Assembly: GCF_026127265.1 (NCBI RefSeq)
Contig: NZ_WWFG01000006.1
Span: 124,001 to 188,000 of the forward strand
Length of the DNA: 64,000 bases
From: Nostoc sp. KVJ3
GTDB lineage: Bacteria > Cyanobacteriota > Cyanobacteriia > Cyanobacteriales > Nostocaceae
Direction: 5' to 3'
Numbering within the stretch: position 1 is the first letter of the stretch; each line of letters opens with the position of its first letter. Shown piece by piece: positions 33,858-45,144 of this stretch. The notes beneath the pieces were generated by a model, which saw nothing but the letters and a program-made list of their open reading frames with translations, had not been told where the DNA came from and ran no database searches. The translations under genes and the position numbers were made by a program.

Positions 33858-36275
33858 CTAGGTAAGATTAATACGATTCTGCAAAGCACGCAGTTCAGAT
33901 AAATGTTTCAAATAATATGGATCACTGCTGGAAACTTTTTTTTCAGATTCCTCAATACATACTCTTGCCATTGCTTTATTTGGTGGGACATCTTCCCAAT
34001 AAGCATAAGCTTGTTGTAATAGACATAAATGTTCTGATTTACCATTGTCTTTTGCATTTCTTAGTGATATGAGTGCTTCTCGCGTCTTACCCAAACGTGC
34101 CTCAATCATTCCTCTAGTAAACCAAGCATCTGGATCATTTTTAATTATTTCTGTTGCTTTTTTAGACTTATCTAAAGCTTCTTCTAATCTGCTTTGAGAA
34201 AATAGAAAATAGGCATAACGATCAAAAAGCCAGCCATTAGTACTATCTCTTACAGTTGCCTCTTCGTAGAAAAGTTCACAGTCATCAAATCTCTGTTCCT
34301 TATAGGCTAGCCATGCAGCACGTGCATAAGTATGTCTGTAAGCTTTATCTACGCGGTCACGTATTTTAGTTGAATTACTTCTTATAAATTCGTTATAACG
34401 GTTTTTAACTTTTGTTACAGAAGAATCCATAGGATAATTTGTACCGTTGATAAGAATTATTCTATTTTCACAATATTTGAGAAATTCTGAGTTAAATGAA
34501 ATTTGCAAATGATCATTAAATCTTATAATACTAGCAATACCTCGGCTTTCTTCAAGAGCTTCACTTGCTTCAATCACAGTAATTTCTGCTATTGAGCAAC
34601 ATAATTTAAGCAGTAAATCGTCATGAATATCTGAAACTCTAGTCATCAACAGTAGTAAATGTTTCATGTTGGTAGACAAGCGTCTCCATGCATCATCATA
34701 TAAAAACTCTCCTAAATCTTGACGTTGCATTCTCAATACCCGATCAAATGCACGTTGAAGACTAAGATGAGGATCATCCAAAGCTTGAATAAAAACTTCA
34801 AGAACTAAAGGTTTATTTGCCAACTTATTAGCATATTGGCGTAATGTTGCTTGTCCTGCTTGAAGTATTGACTGACGTTTAAGTAATTCGGCACGTGCGC
34901 GAAGGAAACTAACGGACTCATCAACATCAAAAGGCTTAATTTCAATTGGTTGCGCTTCTATTGCTTCACGGCGACGTGATGTTAGTAGAACCCGTCCAAC
35001 TTTCCTAGACAAATCTTTTATTTGAGCAGCCAATGCATTAATGTCTTCAGCATTGCTTACCATTGTCTCTGTATTGTCTAAAACCAAAAGATGCGATTTG
35101 CGATCTATACCCCATTCTTGTAAATAACTAGCTAACTGTTTAATCAACAAATCGGAACTAGATTTGTACCAGTCTTTGGTAAGAGGTTTTGATTCTAACG
35201 CCCGTACTATAGCAATAGCAGCATCCGCAACACCAACTTCACGTATCCGTATTATTTCTAAACCATTTAAACCCCAACGTGTCTGCTTTGCAGTATAAAA
35301 TGTAATTAATTCAGGTTTCCATACAGTATTAATCTTACCTTCAAGTATGCGATGTAAAAACTCAACAGCAACAGTAGTTTTTCCTATACCTCCATCACCA
35401 AAAAGCATACACGCACGTGAATCAATATCATCTGCCCATTCTTTTAATTCATTTAACTCTTTTTCGCGTCCAGTAAAATTACGTGTTAGCCGTTCTGGTA
35501 TCAAAGCTAAAGGAGACCAATTATCATCGAAGGAAGTCCAAATACTATATGTTGGATAGTCGTTGATGTCAGATGCGCCTAAGACATCTTTTGTTTCGTA
35601 TGTAATTGCCTCTCGTTCAAAAAGGGATTTTTGTACCTGTGCATAAACAATACAATTTCCCGCAGTTCCTTTTTTGATTTTACGATAACATATCAAATTT
35701 CCTCCATAGCTTTTGAGTAGTTGTAGCGTGTAATCCGTCTGGTCAGGCATTAAAAGTATTAAATTTTCATTGTTATGAGAAATATTAGGTAATATTTGAG
35801 ACAAGCTTTCTATTGTTAAATTAACAGCATCTAATTCAGCTTGAGGATCAAATTGTCCAGGAAGTCCATGACCTTCCACACCTTCATTTCTAAGATGTAC
35901 AAATTCCCGTAAAACGTTTTGGAGATTTGGATTGCTAGTTTTAGATAGTCTAATACAAGGACGCGATGAAGATATTGGTTGCCAAAAAGGACGACTGACT
36001 CCATTCCAACCGTAATGTTCAGCAGCAACAAGCAACTCTGCAAGGACATTAACTAATGTTCCATCTGAAGGCTCACGTAACTGATTCAAATTTAACGCTA
36101 TTAAAGGTAATGTATTACTTCTTGATGTAGCACGTATTTTAATTAACCACTCAGCTAGTGAAATACACGCATATTGCAAAGTTATACGCATTAATGCAAT
36201 TGCTGCTTGTCTAGCTTCGGCTTGAGAACTTAATATTTGTGCTTCTTTTAAAAGGTTTTTAATTCTATTGATCAT
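33858..36275 (-). CDS. STAND ATPase with HEPN-like N-terminus and TPR tail
   Basis: 805 residues. The N-terminal helical domain (1-165) has FVHLRNEGVEGHGLPG; R129-x6-H136 fits the RNase HEPN signature. The NB-ARC-type NTPase (about 265-600) begins FTGREKELNELKEWAD, Walker A GDGGIGKTT (293-301), Walker B HLLVLDNTETM, sensor VGRVLLTSRRREA and the GxP-like ANKPLVLEVF. The C-terminus has tetratricopeptide repeats (AWFTRGMIEARLGKTREALISLRNA). This is the layout of bacterial NLR-like immune sensors: the repeats sense a trigger, the NTPase oligomerises, the N-terminal domain kills or cleaves RNA. Convergent with the Argonaute operon 71 bp away, so separately transcribed. Confidence 0.85.
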   Translation of the reverse strand: MINRIKNLLKEAQILSSQAEARQAAIALMRITLQYACISLAEWLIKIRATSRSNTLPLIALNLNQLREPSDGTLVNVLAELLVAAEHYGWNGVSRPFWQPISSSRPCIRLSKTSNPNLQNVLREFVHLRNEGVEGHGLPGQFDPQAELDAVNLTIESLSQILPNISHNNENLILLMPDQTDYTLQLLKSYGGNLICYRKIKKGTAGNCIVYAQVQKSLFEREAITYETKDVLGASDINDYPTYSIWTSFDDNWSPLALIPERLTRNFTGREKELNELKEWADDIDSRACMLFGDGGIGKTTVAVEFLHRILEGKINTVWKPELITFYTAKQTRWGLNGLEIIRIREVGVADAAIAIVRALESKPLTKDWYKSSSDLLIKQLASYLQEWGIDRKSHLLVLDNTETMVSNAEDINALAAQIKDLSRKVGRVLLTSRRREAIEAQPIEIKPFDVDESVSFLRARAELLKRQSILQAGQATLRQYANKLANKPLVLEVFIQALDDPHLSLQRAFDRVLRMQRQDLGEFLYDDAWRRLSTNMKHLLLLMTRVSDIHDDLLLKLCCSIAEITVIEASEALEESRGIASIIRFNDHLQISFNSEFLKYCENRIILINGTNYPMDSSVTKVKNRYNEFIRSNSTKIRDRVDKAYRHTYARAAWLAYKEQRFDDCELFYEEATVRDSTNGWLFDRYAYFLFSQSRLEEALDKSKKATEIIKNDPDAWFTRGMIEARLGKTREALISLRNAKDNGKSEHLCLLQQAYAYWEDVPPNKAMARVCIEESEKKVSSSDPYYLKHLSELRALQNRINLT

Positions 36276-36352
36276 TTTTAGTATAAGTAAATTTTATATA
36301 TTTATATAAGCATATCTAATTTAGTTATAAAGATTGCAATAATTTGCTTTTG

Positions 36353-36775
36353 CTATATCCTTAACTCATGCACACGCTGCCATTCCTGCTAAGTAATCCT
36401 GTAATTGGTAGCATTCGGCTGGCGAATGACAATCAAATTTTTCAATACATGGTCTTGTTTTAAGTTTTCCCGTAACAGAGGTTTTTCTAACAGCTTGCTA
36501 TTGAATCGAACTTTGGCGCAAGGTTTAACACCAATACGGCTGGTATCAATCTAGTAACCAATATCAGGCAGACTAGCGATAACCTTGGGTGGTTCGATGA
36601 TTTCTGCGATCGCATAGATTCCTGCCTTATCGCCAGACTTCCAAATCATTACTCCATCACCAGTAACCATGTCTTTGGCATAGCGTGTTGCCAGCCACGG
36701 CATCTGCTCAAAATCGCGGATGCCGTCTATGATGCGGTAATACTTAGGGTTGCCTTGAAATAGCCAGTAGGCCAT
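36353..36775 (-). pseudogene. EVE-domain protein with two in-frame TAG codons
   Basis: MAYWLFQGNPKYYRIIDGIR then MPWLATRYAKDMVTGDGVMIWKS and AGIYAIAEIIEPP is a clear EVE (PUA-like, modified-base-binding) domain of 140 codons. TAG at 36551-36553 follows PDIGY and TAG at 36389-36391 follows NYRIT. Between and after them the same frame continues sensibly (IDTSRIGVKPCAKVRF...; QEWQRVHELRI) to a final stop at 36353. Both could come from a single base change (TGG or CAG to TAG). Either a pseudogene or amber readthrough. EVE proteins are tied to base-modification-dependent defence; the gene lies 18 bp downstream of the UvrD-like gene, at the end of the DISARM-like operon. Confidence 0.82.
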
Positions 36776-36793
36776 TAGAATTAGATGATAAAT

Positions 36794-38866
36794 TTATAAC
36801 GAATCATTAACACAAACAAGAAGACGTTCCCTTGCCCGTGTTGCAGCAACATATCGCTCACATCGTTGAAGTAATTCTGCTTCTGCAAGTTTATTCATTG
36901 CGTCAGATTCATTGCTACAGCCCATTGCGATCGCTCTAAATTCCAATCCCTTAATTCGCTTCATTGTCCCCAAGCGAACCCCTGGCTCCTCTGGCCCTGG
37001 ATCTTCTTCTCTGGGCTTGAGTTCAAAAGTTGGAACACCTTCTGCTTCCAGTGCTGTGCGAATTGCTGGTTTATAAGGTGTTACGCAGATTTCGTGGAAA
37101 GCAAACCCATCTTGAATCAACTCTTTTGCCCAGCTAGCAATACGCTTTGCCTCTTCTTTTTCATCCGCACACTGCACAATTTCTGGTTTTGGGCCTGTAA
37201 ACACGGAACGATCACCTACAATTGTGGTTTGTCCTCGATCCAAATCGTCAATTACAGTGCCTTCAAGGATTGATTGAGCAAAAAGCCGGATTTGTTCACT
37301 GGTACGATAATTTACTTTTAATTGTCTGGAACGTCCTTTGACATATATGCCTGCCAAATTTAAAGGCACTTTACCCCGATAAATACGTTGATGTCCGTCT
37401 CCAGCAACGCATAGAGGATCTGAAAGACCCTGATTTACTTGACTTAGAGCAGCAATTAATTTTAATGCTTCCAGGCTGAAATCCTGCACTTCGTCTGCTA
37501 AGACGTGCCTAAAAGGAGGAAAGTTACTTTGCTCAACCGCAAATCGTGCCTGATGAATTGCACCTTCAAAAGTTAAAAGGTTTTGCTTGAGCAGTAAACG
37601 CCTGAAAGCCTGAAATATTGGCCATGCCTCACGTCGTTCTTTTCTCCCCATCCGAGGCCGCCCTGTACGAACGGTGGTTAAATAACCTTCTTCAGAATCA
37701 ACTCCATTAGCATCAATTACAAGCTCAAACTCTTTTTGGAGTTCTGCTTTTGACATTGGTAAATTAAGTATAGTTGGATCTGCCCAAACCTCGTCCCAAA
37801 GGTCGTTGAGTTCTTCAGGTGAAGCAATCCGCCCTTTCCAGCCACTACGAGAACAAATAGTGCGGGCAAGCTGATTTAAGTTAGTGACTTCAATGTGTTC
37901 TGCTGCTATTGGGTCGAGGCGGCGTAAGTAGCTTTTGATAGTTACAGACAGGTTTGTTGTGAAAGTAGTGAGCAGTATCCGCTCCTTCGGATTGTTTAGG
38001 TGCTTGGCAAGGTAAACAGCACGGTGCATCAAGGCAACAGTCTTACCAGTTCCTGCTGCACCTGTGATACTCATAGATCCATTAGTTTGCCACTCAACAA
38101 TCTTCCTTTGTTGGGGATGGAGAAAAATTCGCCACTCTTCTAAGGAACCACCTTCCAGCATTGCCTTGAGGGTTTCTTCTCCTTCAACTACTACTAAATC
38201 TCGGTTTGGTCGCTGGGTAAGCTGTGAGAAATCTCCGGGGCCGACAATAGTGACAGGTTGCTCATCTTCTACATCGGTTCCCAGTGCTTGGGCTAGGGCT
38301 TCGTCTAGTGATAAACCAGCTACAAGCCCCACGAGAGCCTCATAGCATTCTGGTGGTAGATATTCGCTAAGTACTTCCAACTCTTGGTCACTCTTAACAT
38401 GTCGAACTGCTGGGATAAGCAGCTGCGGTACTCCAGCATGGAATAGATCATCATCGGCAAGATTTTGCAGAGGATAATCATCGACTGTTGGTGTGGGAGT
38501 GACAGCATCGTGCAATGCTTCTGTTGTTTCTTGAACGTCAAAGATTTGGAATGCCCCAGTACTTTTATGTACTTCAAAACGCTTGTTTTTTGCCCAGGCA
38601 TAAGAACGGTCATGGGAATCAATATGAACCAGTAGAAAAGTATCACCTTGCTCCGGTGCAATTACAATAGCCCGATAGCCATCTGGTAAGTCTGCTCCAC
38701 GAACTTTGTGATCGAGCATGGATTCTTTCAGCCCATGCAATCCAATTGCTGTGTCCCAAGGATTAATTTGAAATTTCTCAATCAGTTCTGGAACCTTTTT
38801 TTGTACTTTTTTGGGCAGTTTGTGAAAATGCTTCAGCACTTGGGCGTGCATCATTAGGTGAGCCAT
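36794..38866 (-). CDS. UvrD/Rep-type helicase with RelE/ParE-like N-terminus
   Basis: 690 residues from the ATG at 38866, which overlaps the TGA of the upstream helicase gene (TGATG) and follows a perfect AGGAGG. Residues 1-100 (VLKHFHKLPKKVQKKVPELIEKF...LKESMLDHKVRGADLPDGYRAIV...HIDSHDRSYAWA) match the RelE/ParE toxin fold. The helicase motifs follow: Walker A GAAGTGKTVAL (about 267), II HVLADEVQDFS, III GDGHQRIYRG, IV VNYRTSEQI, V MKRIKGLEFRAIA and VI RYVAATRARERLLV. Superfamily 1A helicases unwind or strip protein from DNA 3'-5'. Last complete gene of the DISARM-like operon. Confidence 0.88.
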   Translation of the reverse strand: MAHLMMHAQVLKHFHKLPKKVQKKVPELIEKFQINPWDTAIGLHGLKESMLDHKVRGADLPDGYRAIVIAPEQGDTFLLVHIDSHDRSYAWAKNKRFEVHKSTGAFQIFDVQETTEALHDAVTPTPTVDDYPLQNLADDDLFHAGVPQLLIPAVRHVKSDQELEVLSEYLPPECYEALVGLVAGLSLDEALAQALGTDVEDEQPVTIVGPGDFSQLTQRPNRDLVVVEGEETLKAMLEGGSLEEWRIFLHPQQRKIVEWQTNGSMSITGAAGTGKTVALMHRAVYLAKHLNNPKERILLTTFTTNLSVTIKSYLRRLDPIAAEHIEVTNLNQLARTICSRSGWKGRIASPEELNDLWDEVWADPTILNLPMSKAELQKEFELVIDANGVDSEEGYLTTVRTGRPRMGRKERREAWPIFQAFRRLLLKQNLLTFEGAIHQARFAVEQSNFPPFRHVLADEVQDFSLEALKLIAALSQVNQGLSDPLCVAGDGHQRIYRGKVPLNLAGIYVKGRSRQLKVNYRTSEQIRLFAQSILEGTVIDDLDRGQTTIVGDRSVFTGPKPEIVQCADEKEEAKRIASWAKELIQDGFAFHEICVTPYKPAIRTALEAEGVPTFELKPREEDPGPEEPGVRLGTMKRIKGLEFRAIAMGCSNESDAMNKLAEAELLQRCERYVAATRARERLLVCVNDSL

Positions 38867-41800
38867 CAATTATTCCTCCTGATTTCAATTAGTTCAATCA
38901 AAAAAGCAGTACCCTTTGCTTGTATTTCATTAGCAGTGACAACAGTCCACCCATTTGCTTGCCAAGCAGAAACTAACAAGGCTTGGTCTCCCCCTAACAC
39001 TGCAATTCGAGCCTCTAACCATGCCAACTCTGCTACGGCGTTTTCATCAATTGCCTCATCTTCATAAGCAGCTTGAGGTACTGGTACTCCTAATGCTGCC
39101 AGTTCATCAACTACAAATCGCAGCGACGGAATTACCTCAGATCGGACTTGTGCCCATTCACCACTTGCTTCTACAAAGCTCGTATCAGGAAGTACATCGG
39201 GTGCAGTACCAGTTTCTACCTCTGAGGTAGTGAAGAAACTAAACGCCCCACAAAACTGCAACAGGTTGAGACAGGATAGAAACTTGCGCCAACGAGGACG
39301 ATAGGTTTGAGTTGCTAATCGCTCAGTTTCACTGTCATCTAAGCGGGCAGTTACTCGGACGCGATCGCGGCGAGTTGTTAAGCAATCAGCAATAGTTGCA
39401 AGGGCAATGACATCTGTCCCACCACTAATTTTGTCATAGCAGATCCATTCGCCGTTATCGATACTGGCGGGAACAATGAAACCCTGACCATTACGCCAAT
39501 CATTGAGGGAAATACGCAAAGCAGATTCAGCATAAGCATATTTTCCGGCTAGTATTTCTAAAGGAAATGCGGCTGTAAACTCTGCTAAACGTTGCCAACC
39601 ACTAGCTTGAGGACATTGGATAAAACCTGTAATTTGTTGCCAAGCATTACCAATAGCTAATCTTCCTGAAGGTATACCTTGGTTAATGCCTGCATTAGCA
39701 AAAATCTCTACTTTTGTTGCTATTGCTTGAGGAACAACCAAAAAGTCTTCCAACTTTGTTGCTGTCAAATCATTCCAGGTCAAGTTCCAAATGTGATAAC
39801 GACCAGAAGCGAGAATAGCTCGCCGTTTTGCCATGTCATCAGCTAGCCGATTAATTTCTACATGAAACTCAAAGCCATCAGTAAAGATGGCGACTGGTTT
39901 AATCGACTCGTCGTCAGCACACCGCAGTAGGAAGTCTGGTTGACAGCCGATCGCAACCCCTTGGGCTAATCCCAACTGCGGCTGTAGCTCAAGCTCCCAA
40001 GTGCGGCTGGCGTTGGGTAAATTAAAGCGAAAACCAGCCTTACCATATACTAAGGTTTTCTCCCAAATGCCATTATGTTCATTCACCCATTCTTCTAGCT
40101 TGCAGACAAACTTGCGCTCTAAAACACTGCCAAGCAAGGAGTTATCAGGAATTTCGGTGAGAGCTTTATGTTCCACTCGACGATCGCCTGCGGCAATTAG
40201 TTGCTTTAACAACTTGATGCCCCGTTCTCGGCTGATGGATGTGGCACTGTATTGTTGAGCATAAGTGCGAATGCAACGATAGCAGCCATCCGTATCGCGA
40301 TCGCTTTCTTTTTCACTCAGCCGTCCACAACGGCAGGTTTCTAAGGAATCTAAGGCACGTCGCATCACTGTCATGATGCCTTCACCAGCCCTTCCAGTAG
40401 CATCGGTTTCTTGAAATAGGGTTTTGAGGTAGCCTGTACCACCAGGAACCCGATCTAGAATAATTAAATAATCGCGTTGTACATTCTTGGCTCCATCTGG
40501 TAGTCGTTGGGGAAAGATAGTTAGGTGACTAGGGTCGCCTTCAAATCGCAGTCGTAACCCTAGCAATATACAAGCTTCCAAAGTTGGGATGTCGTCATCA
40601 ATCCAAGATGGGACAAGTATGCGAATTGCCTCTGAACGAATCTCTCGATACAGGTACACGGATTCTGCTTTAAAAGGATTGCTAGAACGACCTTCGGCTT
40701 TGGCTTTTTCCTGTCGCCGACGAGCAGAACAACTGCGGCGGTGTGTTACCTGCTCGATGAATTTTCCTGGTGTGGCAACTACACCGCAATCTGCACAAAC
40801 TTGAAAGCCACGCTCAGGGGCGTTTCCTTCTGGTCCAAAGGCAACAGTACCAGCTTCGTCAAAATAGCCGACGTTAACCTCACGCAAGACTACCGCAGCA
40901 CGATATTCAATCCCGAAAGGCAAGGTTTCCTCGCCTACCGCTCCTGTTGGCTCGTCAACTGTGAGGTCAAAACTCCGTCGCCTCTGGTAAATAGTGTGTT
41001 CTCGTTCATCAGCGCGATCGCTCGAAAGACTATCATATTCTTCCATCACCGAGATAGCTTCGGAACGAGAAAAGTCGATGAAAGAACGGTGTTGGCCAAT
41101 ATCTGCTTGACTATCATCGCCACTGTCATGACCGCACTGTGGACAGGCTGGTTCTTGGTTAATGTTGCTAGTCAGGCGCATGTGTCCACATTGTCCGCAA
41201 ATTGCCCAGGTTTCTGTAAGTGGTTCCTCTTTACTACCAATGGAAATCTGTTGAATCTCAAATTGGCGTTTATGAGTGTAAAAGTGATTGTGGGGAGCTA
41301 ATTCTCGTAGTGCAGTGGCAGCAGGTCTGACAATTTCAATTGGGGGAACGGGATTTTCTCTAACTCGGTGGCGATTATAAACCGAACCATAAAAGCGCAC
41401 ACCGGATTCAGGAAAGGCATAATTTGGTAATAGTCCGTGGTCAGTTAGTAACTCTAGGGTTGTGATGCGGGACAGGCTATTTTGTCGCCCTTTCAGGACA
41501 CGCAGTTCGTCCTCAATTTCTCGCCGTGCATCTTCCTCATGTTCCTCAATCTGAGATTTTTGATTCTGCAATCTTCTCCGAGCATTGTCTATTTCCCGTC
41601 GCTGACGGTCAAACTCGTTAACAACTTTGCGAATCCGTTGCTGGAGTAGTTCAGTTATAGTTTCGCTACAAAATCTTGTTCTGGTATCGTCTCGAATCAC
41701 ATCTAGAAAGCGTGCTAAGAAAGACTCCTGCAATTGCGTCTCATTTTGGGCAATCCATTGCAACATTCGCGGAATATGACCCTTGAGATTCTCGATATCC

Positions 41801-42815
41801 CGGATCAGTTGTGTGCCAGTCCGGGGTAGTTCCGATAAATTTCCAGTTTTTACCGCCGAGTCAAAACAGTAGGCAAGATACTGACGCACTAATACAGCTG
41901 AAGCATCCACCCAACACCCAGGTGCATCAACTTTACCGCGTAGCATTTCCACAGGTCGGGCATAAAAGAAAAGGTCGTGGGGTTGATGCTTGATTACAGA
42001 GACGATTAATGCTGTACCTGTTGCTCGTCCTGCCCGACCAATACGCTGAAGATAACTAGCTGTGGTAGGCGGTATCGAACATAACATGGTGCTGGATAGA
42101 TCGCCAATATCAATTCCCATTTCTAGAGTGCTGGTGCAGGTAAGCACATTGGGATCGTCTGTGTGTTCATTAAGCGCAAAGGTGCGTTCTAGAGTTTCTC
42201 TTTCTTCTGTCGCTAAAAGTCCTGTGTGTTCGCTAGCGACAACTCGACGTAAAGCCCCTTTACGGTAGCGGTCTTGGTAGTATACTTGTCGTCTAGTAAA
42301 ATCTTCAGGGCGATACGCACCTGTCCTAGCACTGTATTCTAAGCTAGGAGCGCCATTCCAGAAAATTGCTTCCTGTTCTGGGCGGACTATTTGTCGCCCT
42401 GTTTCCGAGCAAATTAACCGGACTCCGTTTGGTACTAAACTTACGGCTATGGGATTAATAGCATAGTAAGCTTTATTACCATCTGTATGCAGTCGCAGTA
42501 AAAGTTTTGTTGCCTCTGCTGCTTGATATAACAGTTTTAGCAAGTCAACTGTCTCTGCTTCACTCATGGGATGCTTAAATACTCGATGTGTCCAACGAAT
42601 ATGCCAAGGCTGTGTATTCCCTGAAGTGTTGCCGAAGATGAAGTCATGAGAGCGATCGCTCCCAGTTACCATCAATTTGGGTCGATAACGAGTCATCGGG
42701 GGATCATTGGTGACAAGTTAAGGAAAAGGAGAAATTGTCAAGGGTGATATTTGTAGTGTTCAAAAATAGTGGGAAACTCAATCTAGACAAGTAATTGAGC
42801 GATTGAGACTTAGCC

Positions 42816-43680
42816 ATGACCACCAGCAAAAAAACCAATAGAGACCATGCCAAAAAGAAACACAGACCAATGGTGGAAGACGAAGTAATTGCAGAGCAAC
42901 TGGAAAGATTACTGACACCAGCGATTACAAATCAAGAAAATTACTACCGAAAACTAGGACTCAGGGAACGGATACTGAATTTACCATTGATGATGGCTGC
43001 GGTGCTGACCTTGTTATGGAGAGATGTAGCAGGAGTCAGGGAACTGACAAGAATGTTAGCCAGAGACGGTTTTCTGTGGTGTAATCCCACAAAAGTTAGT
43101 CAACAAGCAGTATCACAGAGATTTTTGACATTTCCATCAGAATTATTTGAAAAAGTATTTAAAGATTTATTGCCTAGTTTGAGAGCGGCTTGGCATAGTA
43201 GAAATAAACGTCCATTACCAGAAAGTATTCAGTTTACATTATTAAAATTCGAGAAAATTTGGATAGTAGACGGGTCAACACTGGAGGCATTGTTTAGGAA
43301 AATACAAAGTTTAGAGGAAGCTCAAAGAGGACAATTAGCAGGAAAGATGAGTACAGTCATTGATTTAATGACCAGATTACCTGTAGAAATTTGGTTTGAA
43401 GAAAATCCTAAAGCTTCTGATACTAAACTAGAAGAAAATATCCTAAATTTAGTTAGAGCCGGAACTTTACTCTTATTAGATAGAGGTTTTTATCACTTTA
43501 ACTTTTGGCATCAATTAATCGAGAATAAAGTTGACTTTATTACCAGAATAAAGAAAGGAGCAGCAATCAAAGTAGAACAGGTGTTGACAGATAGTTATGG
43601 ACTGCGAGACCGGAAGATACGTCTCGGTTCTGGCACTAAAAAGACTCCGTTTATAACTTTACGTTTGATTGAAGTAAGGT
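42816..43680 (+). pseudogene. Truncated duplicate of the IS4-family transposase
   Basis: The first 288 codons are identical to the transposase at 43792, then the reading frame runs into the second copy's terminus (LIEVRS then LVTS-stop). It has the first two Asp motifs but no YRRRWRIEDAF block, so it cannot be catalytically active. Confidence 0.92.
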
Positions 43681-43791
43681 CATTGGTGACAAGTTAAGGA
43701 AAAGGAGAAATTGTCAAGGGTGATATTTGTAGTGTTCAAAAATAGTGGGAAACTCAATCTAGACAAGTAATTGAGCGATTGAGACTTAGCC

Positions 43792-45144
43792 ATGACCACC
43801 AGCAAAAAAACCAATAGAGACCATGCCAAAAAGAAACACAGACCAATGGTGGAAGACGAAGTAATTGCAGAGCAACTGGAAAGATTACTGACACCAGCGA
43901 TTACAAATCAAGAAAATTACTACCGAAAACTAGGACTCAGGGAACGGATACTGAATTTACCATTGATGATGGCTGCGGTGCTGACCTTGTTATGGAGAGA
44001 TGTAGCAGGAGTCAGGGAACTGACAAGAATGTTAGCCAGAGACGGTTTTCTGTGGTGTAATCCCACAAAAGTTAGTCAACAAGCAGTATCACAGAGATTT
44101 TTGACATTTCCATCAGAATTATTTGAAAAAGTATTTAAAGATTTATTGCCTAGTTTGAGAGCGGCTTGGCATAGTAGAAATAAACGTCCATTACCAGAAA
44201 GTATTCAGTTTACATTATTAAAATTCGAGAAAATTTGGATAGTAGACGGGTCAACACTGGAGGCATTGTTTAGGAAAATACAAAGTTTAGAGGAAGCTCA
44301 AAGAGGACAATTAGCAGGAAAGATGAGTACAGTCATTGATTTAATGACCAGATTACCTGTAGAAATTTGGTTTGAAGAAAATCCTAAAGCTTCTGATACT
44401 AAACTAGAAGAAAATATCCTAAATTTAGTTAGAGCCGGAACTTTACTCTTATTAGATAGAGGTTTTTATCACTTTAACTTTTGGCATCAATTAATCGAGA
44501 ATAAAGTTGACTTTATTACCAGAATAAAGAAAGGAGCAGCAATCAAAGTAGAACAGGTGTTGACAGATAGTTATGGACTGCGAGACCGGAAGATACGTCT
44601 CGGTTCTGGCACTAAAAAGACTCCGTTTATAACTTTACGTTTGATTGAAGTAAGGTCGGGAAAAACATGGCATTCTTATTTAACCAGCGTCCTAGACCCT
44701 CATGTTTTACCCCCTTATGTAGTAGCAGATTTATATCGGCGGCGTTGGCGAATTGAAGATGCTTTTAATATAGTCAAAAGACTCTTGGGGTTAAGTTATT
44801 TATGGACAGGTTCAATTAATGGAATTAAGTTACAAATTTGGGCGACGTGGTTATTTTATGCGGTTTTAGTAGATTTAGGTGATGCCGTAGCGGATGAACT
44901 CTCTCTACCCTTTGATGAAATCTCATTAGAAATGATTTATCGTGGTCTTTACCATTTTACAATGGCTCATCAAAAAGGTAACACAACAGATACTATTAAG
45001 TATTTTGCTGACCCTCAAAATCGAGATTTAGGTATTATCAAACAGAAGCGAAAACCAAACGTTAAGTTAATTGTCGCTCCTTTTCCTGATCTCCAACGAG
45101 GGTCTGACCAGTTTTTTTTCAGCGATTCTCTCAAAGCCTCTTGA
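43792..45144 (+). CDS. IS4-family transposase
   Basis: 450 residues. DDE core: KIWIVDGSTLEALFRKI (first Asp), TLLLLDRGFYHFNFW (second Asp), and DLYRRRWRIEDAFNIVKRLLGLSYLW with the catalytic Glu. Similar along its whole length to the 439-residue transposase at 17958-19277, so the two elements are siblings. It lies opposite to the helicase gene it interrupts. Confidence 0.93.
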   Translation: MTTSKKTNRDHAKKKHRPMVEDEVIAEQLERLLTPAITNQENYYRKLGLRERILNLPLMMAAVLTLLWRDVAGVRELTRMLARDGFLWCNPTKVSQQAVSQRFLTFPSELFEKVFKDLLPSLRAAWHSRNKRPLPESIQFTLLKFEKIWIVDGSTLEALFRKIQSLEEAQRGQLAGKMSTVIDLMTRLPVEIWFEENPKASDTKLEENILNLVRAGTLLLLDRGFYHFNFWHQLIENKVDFITRIKKGAAIKVEQVLTDSYGLRDRKIRLGSGTKKTPFITLRLIEVRSGKTWHSYLTSVLDPHVLPPYVVADLYRRRWRIEDAFNIVKRLLGLSYLWTGSINGIKLQIWATWLFYAVLVDLGDAVADELSLPFDEISLEMIYRGLYHFTMAHQKGNTTDTIKYFADPQNRDLGIIKQKRKPNVKLIVAPFPDLQRGSDQFFFSDSLKAS

